64,000 nucleotides of DNA from Sycobia sp. Sy_11 (GCA_018907035.1 JACCIC010000141.1:363001-427000), one strand, 5' to 3'; counted from the first letter of the stretch, positions 46,291 to 57,322 are shown. Translations and numbers: made by a program. Notes: generated by a model from the sequence alone, not told the origin.

Positions 46291-46975
46291 AATAAAGTAT
46301 TATAATTTTTCTTCATTAAATAACAATGGCACTAAAAACTAACTTATAAATCGAAAAAAAAACATTGAAAAACAAAAAGGAAGGAAATTGCTATGTGTTC
46401 CGATGAGCCTTGTGGATCAGCTCTCCCTCATATGAAAGAACCATTTTTTGTATGAAGCGGTGAAAGCATCAGTTTTTGTATGAAAGCTGTCGTCACGCTA
46501 AGCGATGCGATGGTTAATTTATTAATACTTGTATATTATGTTATTTGTTTACCTATAATATCTGCTTCATTTTTATCGATATTTATATAACTAAAACCTT
46601 TTCTTATAATACACAGAAATTTATACAATCCCCATAAGCTACTCCAATGTGATTTTTGCTTCCAGATTCTTTTCCATTTTCTACATCTATTCTAATGACC
46701 GTTTTATTTATCTATGTATCTGAGCGCACCTCTAATTTTGATTGTACCATAAAGTAAGATTTTATTTAAAGAATAAACATTTTGTGCCTTTGAATCGAAT
46801 GAATGAATGTGAAGGTGCATATGATAAGGATCATACAATTGGATGATCTGAAGAATTCGTATAATACTGTAGACTAATACCACCAGGAGTAACAAAGATA
46901 TTTCGGGAGAAATAAATTATGAACTCTCACATTAATATTCAACATGTTGAAAATTTATTGCCTCTAAAAGAGCCT
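46291..46975. other. Intergenic stretch
   Basis: No recognised feature; only short frames. Confidence 0.4.
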
Positions 46976-46979
46976 TAAT

Positions 46980-47583
46980 ATTGAAATTCTGTTGCATTCG
47001 GTTTTAGCACCTCGTAGTACAGCACATCTTATTGGTCCCACCAAATGCACAGCAATACCTTTTGACCGTGGATGTTCTGTTTTGGTGTCGATGTGGACGG
47101 TTGGCCTGGGTTCACCCATGACTTTTTGCGCTTAGGATTATCATAGTAGTCCCACTTTTAATCACCAGTCAGCATACGCCACAGAAAACTCTTCTTTTTG
47201 GCCTGACAAGCAAAGACAGTACGATGTTGTATCGATTCATAATGGCACTTTCGTTCAAATCGTGGGGCATAAATTTTCCTTTCTTTATGAATCTTTCCCA
47301 TTGCATATAAACTTTTGCCAACTGTTCTGTCACTGACTCCTAACTTATTAGCTAGTTCTTTCTGCGTTTAAGCTGAGTTTTCGTCCAATAATGTTTGCAA
47401 TTTACTATGTTCAAACTTTTTCGGTTGTCCAGAACGTTATTTGTCATTAACATCAGTATCTCCACTTCTAAACCGCTCAAACACTCTTTACATCTTGTAA
47501 GCGATGGATCTTGTTCGCCATAACATCTTGAAGCAATCGATAAGTTTCTGCTATGCTTCGTACTACTTATATCACCATCTAAA
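46980..47583 (-). mobile_element. mariner N-terminal and first catalytic region, decayed
   Basis: The minus strand across frames reads AETYRLLQDV, CFERFRSGDTDVND, KKFEHSKLQTLLDENS, KELANKLGVSDRTVGKSL, LWRMLTGD then a stop then [14 protein letters not shown], and LLCIWWDQ. This is a mariner transposase up to the region after the first Asp. It is cut at 47583, where a SINE copy begins. Confidence 0.75.
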
Positions 47584-47584
47584 G

Positions 47585-47765
47585 TTTTTCTTATGTTATT
47601 TAACGTTGCTCTATTTATATTTCCAAATATCGGTGCTCATTATAGACGCAGGTTTCGATGTGTTTGTAAATAAAGCACGTGTCAATTATTACAGCAGTGC
47701 TTTTGTTAATCGGCCGAGCTTGGGATTTGAACTCTAGCGATCGAGCCATCGTAGGCCTCAATTTC
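47585..47765 (-). repeat. tRNA-derived SINE, copy D (with head)
   Basis: The minus strand reads GAGGCCTACGATGGCTCGAT (A-box-like), then GAGTTCAAATCCC (B-box-like), then the shared body to AACATAAG. It abuts the mariner remnant. Confidence 0.8.
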
Positions 47766-47884
47766 AAAAGTACATTTTACTTCTAAAATATCTATTGAGT
47801 TGTATTTCACAAACTTTCATATTACACAAATGCATTTAATAATATTTTTTTCAATATTTCTTTGTCTAAATAAATACTGATTCT

Positions 47885-48060
47885 ACCAGAGGTGCAAGTT
47901 GAAATTTGTTAGTTTTTTCGATAAATAAAAAACTTAATTTTCATAAGAATCTCATAATTGTTTAATTCAAAGTAATTGCCATTGAATTCTATATAATTCG
48001 CCCATCTGTCAGACTAATTATGCATACCAATCTCAAAAACATTGTTCACGTTTATATGGC
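47885..48060 (-). mobile_element. mariner C-terminal scrap
   Basis: The minus strand reads SDRWANYIEFNGNYFE, the typical final motif of a mariner transposase of a different subfamily from its neighbours. Confidence 0.6.
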
Positions 48061-48139
48061 CTATATAGCCTGCCACGACACCGCGATATCCGATTAATGT
48101 ATTTAATATGTAAGGGCCTATGCCACATTGTGCTCCCCT

Positions 48140-48144
<5 letters not shown>

Positions 48145-48177
<33 letters not shown>
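48145..48177. repeat. (TC)n microsatellite
   Basis: A TC run followed by three copies of TCTCTCGGTA-like units. Confidence 0.95.
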
Positions 48178-48179
<2 letters not shown>

Positions 48180-48199
48180 ATCTCTCGGTATCTCTCGGT

Positions 48200-48865
48200 T
48201 TTGCTGTACGAGATTGGTGTTTAATCAACAGCGATTAAATGTATACAGTAACAACTGAGGATGAGTTGCGCAACAAATCTCTCTATTTAGTATGGCTATG
48301 AGTCGCGAGATGTTGTACAGCTCTTTCGCATGTGCGTTGATCGCTATGCCACACAAAGCTGATGCCTATGTATGAGATATCACACGGCGGCAAGCAATAC
48401 GGTTGCTGGTAGACCTGCTCCTTTTTCGCTTGCTCGCTGAGCGCGATTGTCAATGCATGAAAAAGATGAATGAACGGAAATTCCTGCTCGACCTTCAGAC
48501 AAATTTTAACTGAGCTCTGTTTGTCAAACTAGACTCGGACGTAATAGTTTATTGTATTAGTGACATCGCATTGGCTTCTGTTAGTGTACGAGACTATGTT
48601 AATCTGTGCTTAGTTGTATCCGGCCTATCCGCTGTATACAGCGTATCCGATTTGTGCCTATACCAGAATAAAAATATATTGTTTATATTGTTTCAATGAA
48701 TTAAATTATTAAAAAACAGCAGTAACGCAAAGCATTGTCTGATGGTTCAGATATAGCATGAGAATTTGCCGCGTTCTGTTCCTCTATGTATAAAAAGGAT
48801 ATAAGAATATATTAAAACTGAATTCATTTATACAAAATAAATATTAATTTTAATTACCTTATTAG
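48200..48865. other. Intergenic stretch, moderately GC-rich
   Basis: A block of higher complexity, 48230-48620, has no open frame with known motifs. It could be an LTR or untranslated part of an element. Confidence 0.3.
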
Positions 48866-48869
48866 TATT

Positions 48870-49020
48870 TCTTTTATGTTATTTAACGTCGCTCTATTTA
48901 TGCTTCCAAATACCGGTGCTAATCACTGACGGAGACCTACGATGTGTTTATAAGCAAAATACATGTAAGTTATAACAGCGGTGCTTGTGTCAACCGGTCA
49001 AGATCGAGATTAGTAATTTC
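48870..49020 (-). repeat. tRNA-derived SINE, copy E
   Basis: ACGTCGCTCTATTTATGCTT, ACCGGTGCTAATCACTGACG and GTGTCAACCGGTCAAGATCG are seen on the plus strand. The tRNA-like head is truncated. Confidence 0.75.
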
Positions 49021-49189
49021 GATTTATATATTTGATCACTTAATGCGATACGTATAGTCATTTCTCTTTTATATAAATACATAAGTTATTATTTATAATT
49101 AAGTCATTATATGACATAATATTCAAGTTATAGTTACTTTGACTGTTGTGAATTAAATTTATAATTATTATAAATCTATAATTATTATA

Positions 49190-49651
49190 CTTAAGTAATG
49201 ACAGTTAAACTGTCATTGTTTATAATCATCCCCGTAGATCCAAAATTGAAATACTACTAAAAAGAAAATAAAAATGAAAAATACAATATTCTATATTCTA
49301 TGTTAGTAAAGGATAACCTTACTGCCCCTACAATTTTATATTTAACTTAAATATCCGACGTTTTCAACTGCTCCGTTTCTTTTATAAAACTATTCATTAC
49401 TCATACTAATGAAGTTTTACATTTTTTTTAACACTATGTGAAGCTAATTCAACTATTTTCAACATGACGATCATTTTCTTAATAGGGAATTGTGTTTCCT
49501 TAATAAGGAGTGGTTCGAAACGGCGGACAATTAAGGTATAATACATTAAACTTTAAGGTGGTGGGGCAGACAAGTTGTTCTTTACTAACAAAGAATATAG
49601 ATTATTACTACGTGCATAATTATAAAAAAGAACAGTCTGACTGTCATTATA
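49190..49651. mobile_element. PLE terminal repeats, inverted pair, left of mariner
   Basis: 49190-49400 is minus-sense (TGACAGTTAAACTGTCATTG, ATCATCCCCGTAGATC, and a hammerhead remnant read as GTTGAAAACGTCGGA). 49550-49651 is plus-sense (TTCTTTACTAACAAAGAATA, AACAGTCTGACTGTCATTAT). A mariner then interrupts it. Confidence 0.7.
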
Positions 49652-50937
49652 TCAGGTATGTGAATAAGTCTTTCCCGTTTTTTTTCAAATTTTGAGCCTT
49701 CATTGTGAAAAAATGGTTACAAATGAATTATTGAAAGTATTGGCCATCGCTAGCTACAACTTTTTCCCATCTTTCTGGCAACATACGAATCCTGTTGCGA
49801 AAAAATTCGACCGGTTTGGCCTCTATCCAGTCATCCACCCATTTTTTGGCTTCCTCGTAGGAATGGAAGTGCTGGTCAGCCAGGCCATGCGTCATCGATC
49901 TGAAGAGATGGTAATCAGACGGAGCAACGTCTGGACTATACGGCGGGTGGGGTAGGACTTCCCATTTAAGCGTTTCTAAGTATGTTTTCACCGGCGGTGC
50001 AACATGTGGGCGAGCATTGTCATGTTGCAAAATAACTTTGTCGTGCCTGTCGGAGTATTGTGGCCGTTTTTCTCGCAGTGCGCGGCTCAAACGCATCAAT
50101 TGTCGTCGATAGACCTCGCCTGTGATCCTTTCATTCGGTTTCAGAAGCTCATAGTAAACCACACCTAGCTGGTCCCACCATATACAGAGCATGAGCTTGG
50201 CGCCATGAATATTTGGCTTGGCCGTCGATGATGATGCATGGCCGGGTAGTCCCCATGATTTTCTTCGCTTCGGATTATCGTAACGTATCCACTTTTCATC
50301 GCCAGTCACGATACGATGCAGAAAACCCTTTCTTTTATGTCGCTGAAGCAGCTGTTCGCAAGTGAAAAAACGCCGTTCGACGTCTCTCAGCTTCAGTTCG
50401 TACGGCACCCAATTTCCTTGCTTTTGGATCATTCCCATGGCTTTCAAACGCTTGGAAATGGTTGTTCGGTCAACTCCCAATGCTTCAGCAAGTTCTTCTT
50501 GCGTTTGACAAGAATCTTCATCAAGCAAAGTCGCCAATTCTCGATCTTCAAAGATTTGCGGCCGCCCGGAACGCTCCTTGTCTTCCACGTCGAAATCACC
50601 GCTTTTGAAGCGTCGAAACCATCCGCGAACACTTGAATCATCGACACAACCTTCTCCATAAGCCTCCTGAAGCAATCGATGCGTCTCGGCAGCAGATTTC
50701 TTCAAATTGAACCAATAAAGTGAAACTTCCCGCAAATGACGTCGACTCGGCTCAAATTTCGACATTTTCACGATATCAAAAATTTATGATGCGACAAAAT
50801 TTTAACTAATGTGTTAGTATGGAATTGTTGACATATGAATAAGCTTTAATTATGACATACGTAACCATTGAATACTCGCACAGTATTGGTGGCGCCATCT
50901 CTTACAAAAAACGGGAAAGACTTATTCACACTCCTAA
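49652..50937 (-). mobile_element. Complete mariner transposon, nested in PLE repeat
   Basis: The ends are TCAGGTATGTGAATAAGTCT on the left and, inverted, TTAGGAGTGTGAATAAGTCT on the right, about 30 bp of imperfect inverted repeat. TA flanks both ends (49650-49651, 50938-50939). Length is 1286 bp, normal for mariner. It holds one uninterrupted transposase. It splits a PLE terminal repeat, which continues at 50940 as TTATTTTAGC. Confidence 0.95.
49728..50771 (-). CDS. mariner transposase, 347 aa, apparently intact
   Basis: The enzyme cuts and pastes its own element at TA sites. The reading starts MKMSKFEPSRRHLREVSLYW (helix-turn-helix 1) and passes WFRRFKSGDFDVEDKERSGR, then the second helix-turn-helix at EELAEALGVDRTTISKRLK and the linker WVPYEL. 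The catalytic residues follow: D in IVTGDEKWI, D in ILQHDNARPHV, and D in YSPDVAPSDYHLF, the D,D34D triad. It ends PERWEKVVASDGQYFQ. Length matches the family (about 345). The start was chosen because the upstream sequence is the TIR. Likeness is to the mellifera/mauritiana type. No stop or shift is seen. Confidence 0.95.
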   Translation of the reverse strand: MKMSKFEPSRRHLREVSLYWFNLKKSAAETHRLLQEAYGEGCVDDSSVRGWFRRFKSGDFDVEDKERSGRPQIFEDRELATLLDEDSCQTQEELAEALGVDRTTISKRLKAMGMIQKQGNWVPYELKLRDVERRFFTCEQLLQRHKRKGFLHRIVTGDEKWIRYDNPKRRKSWGLPGHASSSTAKPNIHGAKLMLCIWWDQLGVVYYELLKPNERITGEVYRRQLMRLSRALREKRPQYSDRHDKVILQHDNARPHVAPPVKTYLETLKWEVLPHPPYSPDVAPSDYHLFRSMTHGLADQHFHSYEEAKKWVDDWIEAKPVEFFRNRIRMLPERWEKVVASDGQYFQ

Positions 50938-50939
50938 TA

Positions 50940-51000
50940 TTATTTTAGCATATGATTAGATAAAGACTGTAAGACCGATAAAAATAGTTATTAATTTTAT
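50940..51000 (+). mobile_element. PLE terminal repeat, right part after mariner
   Basis: TTATTTTAGCATATG, then GACTGTAAGACCGATAAAAA, completes the PLE tail interrupted by the mariner. Confidence 0.7.
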
Positions 51001-51324
51001 AAATCTTATAGTGTTCAAATTGAGCATGTCTAGAATTGAGAGAATTTTTATCTATTATTAATAATCCACTATTCTTACTTCATTGTAATACACTACTTTT
51101 ACGTTAATAGAATGTCATATATTTACTCTTGCCGCGGCGATGCTTTGACTAGAAGCGAGTCAATATGTGCTGGATCAAACGAGAGCACATTTCCATGGCG
51201 CAGAATAGTATTCCATACTTTGAACTAATTACCCGTTTTTATTGATATTCAAGAATAATGATGTGTGTTTAGCCGGAGTATGGCAAATAAATATGTTTAT
51301 TTATCATAGAATCTTTATACTATA

Positions 51325-51615
51325 AAATATTATACTAATATTATGACAGGCAAAGAGTAATTGTTAATAATCGCCCTCGAAGAATATGAAATAGAAATTA
51401 CTACTAAAAATAAAATAAAATTACAATAAAAATTAAAAATAATAAAAATAATCTATATTCTCTATTAGCAAAGAATAATTTGACTGCTCTCGCGACCTTA
51501 AATTTAAATTTACCTGTGATTATCGACGTTTTAAACTGTTACCGTTTGATCGTCAAGGACTAAACTGATAAATATATTGATTGAACGATAAAAATATTTA
51601 TTAATTTAATTCAGA
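51325..51615 (-). mobile_element. PLE terminal repeat fragment with hammerhead remnant
   Basis: It reads AATATTATGACAGGCAAAG, then CGCCCTCGAAGAATATGAA, then A-rich, then a minus-sense core at 51525-51560. It ends at an inverse tail ATAAAAATATTTATTAATTT. Confidence 0.65.
51525..51560 (-). ncRNA. Diverged hammerhead-like core
   Basis: The minus strand reads GTCC, TTGACGATC, AAAC, GGTAACA, GTTT, AAAACGTCG. A third stem II sequence (AAAC/GTTT) is still paired. The conserved boxes are mutated. Confidence 0.35.
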
Positions 51616-51639
51616 ACCGTAGGGATAACTACAATTTTT

Positions 51640-52690
51640 TATTTTTACTGTACATATATTTGCGTAATTTGATTTTATACTCCGACCATGCCTTTCCTTT
51701 CACATTCATTTTATAATCTTTGGAAATTATAGAAACAAGCATTTTCTCTTTCAAAGTGAACCATTCGGTGAGTTACTTTTCGACTTCTCCAAAATTGGCG
51801 AACTGCTGTCCTGTAAGTGAGTGTCCCATCGAATCAAAGAGGTGATAGTCGGATTGTCTGAGGTCTGGAGATTACGACGGGTGTAATAAAACTACCCAGT
51901 TCAGTGCCTTCAATGTGCCTTTCAAAGGTTGAGCGGTATGAGACAGCACGTTGTCATGTTGCAAAATAACTTTGCAATGTTTTCGAGCCTATTCCGACCG
52001 TTTTTCGATCAGCACATAATTTATTTGATAATTTGTTGTCGGTAGTGATCGCCGTTCATCATTTTATCAGATGTTAATTAGTCGTATTAGTACATTTGTA
52101 TTAGTCGTAATAGTACATGTGCATCTTACCACAGTGGATTAAGCATACACAGAGGATCGTTTTACGGCTAAAGCGCTTTGGCCTTGCAGTCAATGGGTCG
52201 GATGAAACATCACGATATTATTCGCTTTGAGTTCTCAAAATAAATCCATTATACATACCTCGTGTTAATTCCATGCAGTAAATATTGTCTTTAGAACCGT
52301 TGAAGTAGCATTTCACAAATGGTTTTTCGATTTTGCATTTGTCTATTGTTCACTTGGTGTAGCACCTATTTTTCATACTTCTACGTCTTTACCATATTAT
52401 TTAAACGTAGACAAATTATTTTTGGGTTCGTGTTAAGTGTTGGGTCTTCATCGCATAGTATCTACAATTTATCCTCTTTGAACTGTTTTGCTACATCAGG
52501 ATGTGCATTGTCTGTCAAATCGAAATCTCCACTTTTAAATTCATGAAACCATATATCAGCTGTTCTAATCACTGAAGCATGTTCACCATAAGTTTCTTTT
52601 GGTAAATTGAGAAAATCAGCCAATGCTACAAATTCAAATTACTTGAAACGAAACCCGACATACTCACTGAGATAAACAATTATCACTCTA
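51640..52690 (-). mobile_element. mariner remnant, nearly full length, decayed
   Basis: The minus strand reads LADFLNLPKETYGEHA, WFHEFKSGDFDLTDN, VILQHDNVLSHTAQPLKG (second Asp), HPS then a stop then SPDLRQSDYHLFDSMGHSLT (third Asp), and NFGEVEK then TEWFTLKEKM. The middle with the first Asp is badly decayed. Several stops. Confidence 0.75.
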
Positions 52691-52740
52691 TTACTTTGAC
52701 TGAATATGACATGTGTATTTTTGAAGATTAATATTAATAG

Positions 52741-52744
<4 letters not shown>

Positions 52745-52795
<51 letters not shown>
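52745..52795. repeat. (TA)n microsatellite
   Basis: About 25 TA units. Confidence 0.97.
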
Positions 52796-52798
<3 letters not shown>

Positions 52799-52799
52799 C

Positions 52800-54550
52800 A
52801 AATTATAGAACTGGCTAAAAATTGTCAGCAACATTTAACAATGAACTCGACAAATTTCAACTAGCGCTTCCATTTACTTTTATTAACTTTATGACTTTTA
52901 TTATTAACAGTTTTTCAAATGAACATTGTGTAATGGCTCCTCTTCGTATTTTATTCATCTTTCATAGAAAAATGAAATTAAAATTTGTGTAATAATCAGC
53001 TATAACTCACCATTTAACAGCAAAATATAACTAACTACTTCGTATTTCTTTGGAATTTTAGCGTCTGTCATAGCTTTCTAAAAAAATGAAATATTTTATG
53101 AAATTTTCCATTTTATAAACTTGAGAATTCTCCCAGTATCAAAAAATGTCAGGTAAATTGCTGATACGTATGCGCGATTCTATATTAAGAAGAAAATCTT
53201 CTTTCTTCCTTTCTTGTACTTGCTATATTTTCTGATCATTAGGACAATTATTTTCTTTTTCTTAAGATTTCACAATCTTTAATATTCTGTCGTCATTACG
53301 TGATGAAGTACGTCAGATAACGATAAGATAACCGTTCGCTGTTATTCGATTTCCCTCTTCCATGGGTATTCTATTCAAATTCATGCTGGCTAATAGATCT
53401 GTATACATACTTCGAGCATATAGTCTCGCCACTTTGTGACTCTCCAGAATCTGCGGCATAGTTAACAAACGTCTGCCTTATACTCTTCATATGGTATATG
53501 GAGGGTAGAGAAAAGGAGTGAGAAATCCGCTTGCTTTACATGAGAAAAGTTTATCAAAAATTAGCCATAAATGGTAATAATAGAGAAAGAAAGTAAAAGC
53601 CAAAGCGAGTGGGTGCAAGAAAAGAAGCAAAAGCGTGATTTAACCCGCTTTCTTTCATACACTCATTTAATACATTTAAATTTCTCTTAGGTTTCTCTTC
53701 TCTACTATCCGTAGTCGTTATTCTTCATAGCTGCTTTTGTAGCATCGTAAACAACTAAAATATTTTACAGTATCTCTGCTTGACGGACAATGCGAGCGTA
53801 CGTCCCATCATATTTTTTGACATGATTTGACCGTAGTTTCTCTGCTAGACTCTGCTTCTCTCTAACAGCTATAGCTTAAGAGTGCTCTTCACGGCGTTCG
53901 CAACGCTACGATGAACTACTAAAACGGAAACAAATTTACTTTTTCAGTTTTTGTCGTCATTTCGCATTATTTAGAGAGAAAAAACATTTTAAAAAATTCT
54001 TCAGATTATTCTACAAATGGGAAAACAGAGATATGAATTAATCTATTTTTCTAAATTAGGAAAAAACAGTTCAGAAAGTTTTGTCTTACGAATCGTCTGC
54101 TACACACAGTCTAGTGCGTTTCAGATCTTACAAAGAAAACATTTATTGTGAATTCTATGTACTTGTTGAGTATCTAATTCAAATTTTCCCACTTGTAGAA
54201 TAAAATAATGAACTAAATAAAATTTGTTTTATCGCTCTACATGCCACATATTTTGAGAAAACAGAAAAAGTAAATTGCTTTTACAATGTAACCATAAATC
54301 CAATAAATAACTATAGTTGTCGGCAAAACGGACAGAAATATAGTTGCTGCGTTTTAAAAGAGATGGAGCAGCAAACCACGCTCAATATCGTACGAATTCA
54401 ATCAAGTAAAGGGGGCCCTGTGCTTTAAATTTTTACTATTATTTTAACTATTTCATGTATATACAGGATTAAAAACTATTATGAATAAATATATGTATGT
54501 ATACTCATTTACTTTATATGTTTTTGCATAAGTTTTAGAAAAAAGCTATA
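52800..54550. other. Intergenic stretch, nothing recognised
   Basis: No frame with a motif and no terminal repeats. Complexity is somewhat higher between 53300 and 53950. Confidence 0.4.
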
Positions 54551-54558
54551 TTATTCTA

Positions 54559-54702
54559 CATTTTCAGACGATCGTATATGCATACTACATCTATTAGCGC
54601 TCGATGTTTTGGACGAAAGTGCGTTCGTATCTTGGTTTCTTATTACAGGATCGAATTTCATTGCCTTGCCCTGTTGCGAGTAGTTGCCCGTAGAATGTAG
54701 CT
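54559..54702 (-). other. Exon-like segment of unknown gene
   Basis: The minus-strand acceptor TGATCTTTCAG is followed by an open block reading STGNYSQQGKAMKFDPVIR, then TSSANRCSMHIRSSENVE and a stop. Codon use looks more coding than the surroundings. I do not recognise it. No donor-bearing partner was found. Confidence 0.2.
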
Positions 54703-54949
54703 GAAAGATCAAGCATACATTACCAGTAAGGACATACGGCATTTTCGTCATTTTTAGTAAATTTTCTGATAATAAATATTAATGTTCATAGAGTAACTGT
54801 TTTAACTGATACATATTACTAACACATACATACACACACGCGCGCGCGCTTGTTTTCTAAAGTTTTTAAAAAAAGATCCGTTTAATCATAATTGGCATAT
54901 GATATATAGCTACCTTATATCAAGAAGAGAGAGAAACAGAGAGAGAGAG

Positions 54950-54954
<5 letters not shown>

Positions 54955-54998
<44 letters not shown>
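54955..54998. repeat. (GA)n microsatellite
   Basis: About 22 GA units. Confidence 0.97.
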
Positions 54999-55004
<6 letters not shown>

Positions 55005-55211
55005 TAGAAACTCGGTTTATACTGTCAACCAACTGGACTAACTTACCATATTTCCCTTTTATATATGCATGCAAAATTATTTCAATGAAGTAGGATTATT
55101 CAATACAAGATATTCATAAGATCATATAGAATACATATTTCAAATTTTAAATCAACAGGTTCAGAAATTTTTTTTGTTGAATGTGTCCAAGAAAAACACA
55201 CTTTGTCTTCA

Positions 55212-55228
55212 TATATATATATATATTA

Positions 55229-55281
<53 letters not shown>

Positions 55282-55283
55282 CT
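55212..55283. repeat. (TA)n microsatellite beside Helitron-like end
   Basis: An interrupted TA run that directly flanks the 3' end of the Helitron-like element. Confidence 0.95.
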
Positions 55284-55491
55284 AATATCCCCCGTCTCGG
55301 CTTCGCCCGAGATAATCATTTAACGGATTTCATAAACAAATTCATAATATCTAAGTAAAAATTACTCTATATATATAAATCTATATTTCTATAAATAATT
55401 GACCGTAATTTACCTATCGTCGCTTCTGTATAAAAAGCTGCTTCAATATAGCGTCCACTTCAAAAAGTTGATATGTTCCCGACGATTTTCT

Positions 55492-55494
<3 letters not shown>

Positions 55495-55546
<52 letters not shown>
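55495..55546. repeat. (TA)n microsatellite
   Basis: About 26 TA units between the unique part and the minisatellite. Confidence 0.97.
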
Positions 55547-55550
<4 letters not shown>

Positions 55551-55564
55551 TAGAGAAAATTGTA

Positions 55565-56270
55565 CTTTCGAGTTCAAGTGGTAGAAAAAGATGTCCAAGT
55601 GTCTCCAGACGACGTTTTCGGAGAGTATCATGTTCAAACTATAGGAAATGTCTCAGGACGACTGCTATAGAGAGTTTTGTATTGGGGAGATAGAATACAA
55701 TGTCCAGGTATCCCGGGATGACTCTTACTGGGAGTGTGCATATTCGAATAATAGAATACGAATATTTTCATAGAAGTCGTACTGATATACATGGACATTG
55801 TTTCCCACCAACTATACACGAAATTCCTCGTAGAAGTCGTTCCATAACACCTGGAAATCGCATTTTATGATCCGAACATGCAACTCCCCGTAGAAGTTGT
55901 TCTGGCGTACCTAAACATCGTTTCCTACCAACTAAACACGATAGTTCGAGTAAAAGTCGTCCCGAGAAAGCTAGCATCACTTCTGAACGACTAAACACAA
56001 TACTCTCCATAGAAGTCGTTTGAAAAAATCTAGATATCGTATTTTACCGTCCCAACACGAATCTTCCCATAGAAGTTGATTTCCTCGTACCTGGAGCTCG
56101 TTTTCTACCAACAAAATACAATATTCGCCGTAGAAATCGTCCAGAAACACCTGGACATTGCATTCTATCATCCGAACACACAACTGCCTATAGAAATCGT
56201 CTTCAGGCAACGGGATATCGTAATCAACCGCTCGTACCCGCCAATACAATATTTATCAGTAGAAACCGTT
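55565..56270. repeat. 60-bp minisatellite with orientation switch
   Basis: Units of about 60 bp share CATAGAAGTCGT, then ACACCTGGACAT, then TTCTACCATCCGAACAC or its inverse. Roughly three units run in reverse (55565-55760), then about eight run forward (55765-56270). Units differ by 15-30 percent, so the array is old. Confidence 0.8.
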
Positions 56271-56280
56271 TTTAAAATGT

Positions 56281-56830
56281 GTATATATAATATGCACAAT
56301 ATAATATACATACTATATATATATATATTTGATATTTCCTTTTTTCAATTAAATACTGTGAATATTTTCGTAGCGATGCCAACTGAAATTCAAGCAAAAT
56401 GTTAGTATGCGCATAGCATATGTTTTAAGCAAACGTTGGATATTGCCTTTTTATGCAGAAGTTACGATATATTTTATTTATATATACGTAGTTTTGAGGT
56501 TGTTGGTAAAGAACCTTATTTTGCCATCATTTCTTTTGTTCGAACTAAAAAAAACAGTCTCTTTTCACAATTCTGAAGTTAATAGAATGTATAAAAATAA
56601 AAATACAATTTGTCGTCACAAACTATATTCAGTATGATTTGGCATATAGAACCATTTTATAAGAGAAGGTGAAAGAAAGACAGAGATAGAGAGAGAGAGA
56701 GAGAGAGAGAAAGAGATTTTCCCACGTAAGATAAAATAAAATTTACAAAAATCCAAAGATATCCATAACGTGTGAGAGTACTGTCACATTAACCTGAAGA
56801 ACAAAAAAGATCATAGCGACTAACATCACA
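56281..56830. other. AT-rich stretch with short GA repeat
   Basis: A GA run at 56689-56710; otherwise nothing recognised. Confidence 0.4.
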
Positions 56831-56834
56831 TCTA

Positions 56835-57280
56835 CTTTAGGATATGAATCCCAAAGTTTGATATGAACATTCGTTTGAGATGGCCTGGTATTAATATTTT
56901 AAGCTGACTACTTTGACTTGATGTTCGTGATTCAAGACGCCACCTAGTGACCGCTGGTGGAACTGACTATTAAAACCATTAACTTAATTTATTGATGAAA
57001 GTAAAATGATATTCAATAAAAAACATAGCCTATATCCTTCCCAAGATAATATAGAATCTATATGTTAAATTTCAGAACAATCGGTTCAGTAGGTTTTGGC
57101 TATCGTATACAAACAAAAATACACTTTGTCTTTATAAATTAGTATGATATGATATGATATGATTATGTATGATATGGTATGATATGGTATGATATGATTA
57201 TGCTATTATATGATATGACATGATTATGATATTATATGATATGATATGATATGATAATGATATGATATGATATGTTATGA
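56835..57280 (+). mobile_element. RTE-type LINE 3' end with pentamer tail
   Basis: It shares ATTAATATTTTAAGCTGACT, ACATAGCCTATATCCTTCCC and CAGAACAATCGGTTCAGTAG with 15.6-16.0 kb. It ends ATAAATTAGTATGA followed by about 130 bp of (TATGA)n and close variants, the microsatellite tail usual for RTE-clade LINEs. A ~100-bp segment present in the other copy is missing. Confidence 0.7.
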
Positions 57281-57291
57281 TATATATATAC

Positions 57292-57322
<31 letters not shown>

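Larger units (their letters stand above)
55284..56275 (-). mobile_element. Helitron-like element with inverted minisatellite
   Basis: Read on the minus strand, the 3' end shows a hairpin CTCGGGCGAAGCCGAG, then ACGGGGGATATTAGT. The 24.28-kb copy reads GGATGCTATAT here, so the ancestral end may have been GCTAG-T, as in Helitrons (hairpin then CTRR-T). Inside are a TA microsatellite (55495-55546) and a 60-bp tandem repeat. Microsatellite plus minisatellite cores are known from non-autonomous Helentron relatives. No RepHel protein is present. Classification is inferred. Confidence 0.4.

Noticed and set aside
50316..50636. Plus-strand 106-codon frame inside the intact mariner
   Set aside because: It is the antisense shadow of the transposase on the opposite strand.
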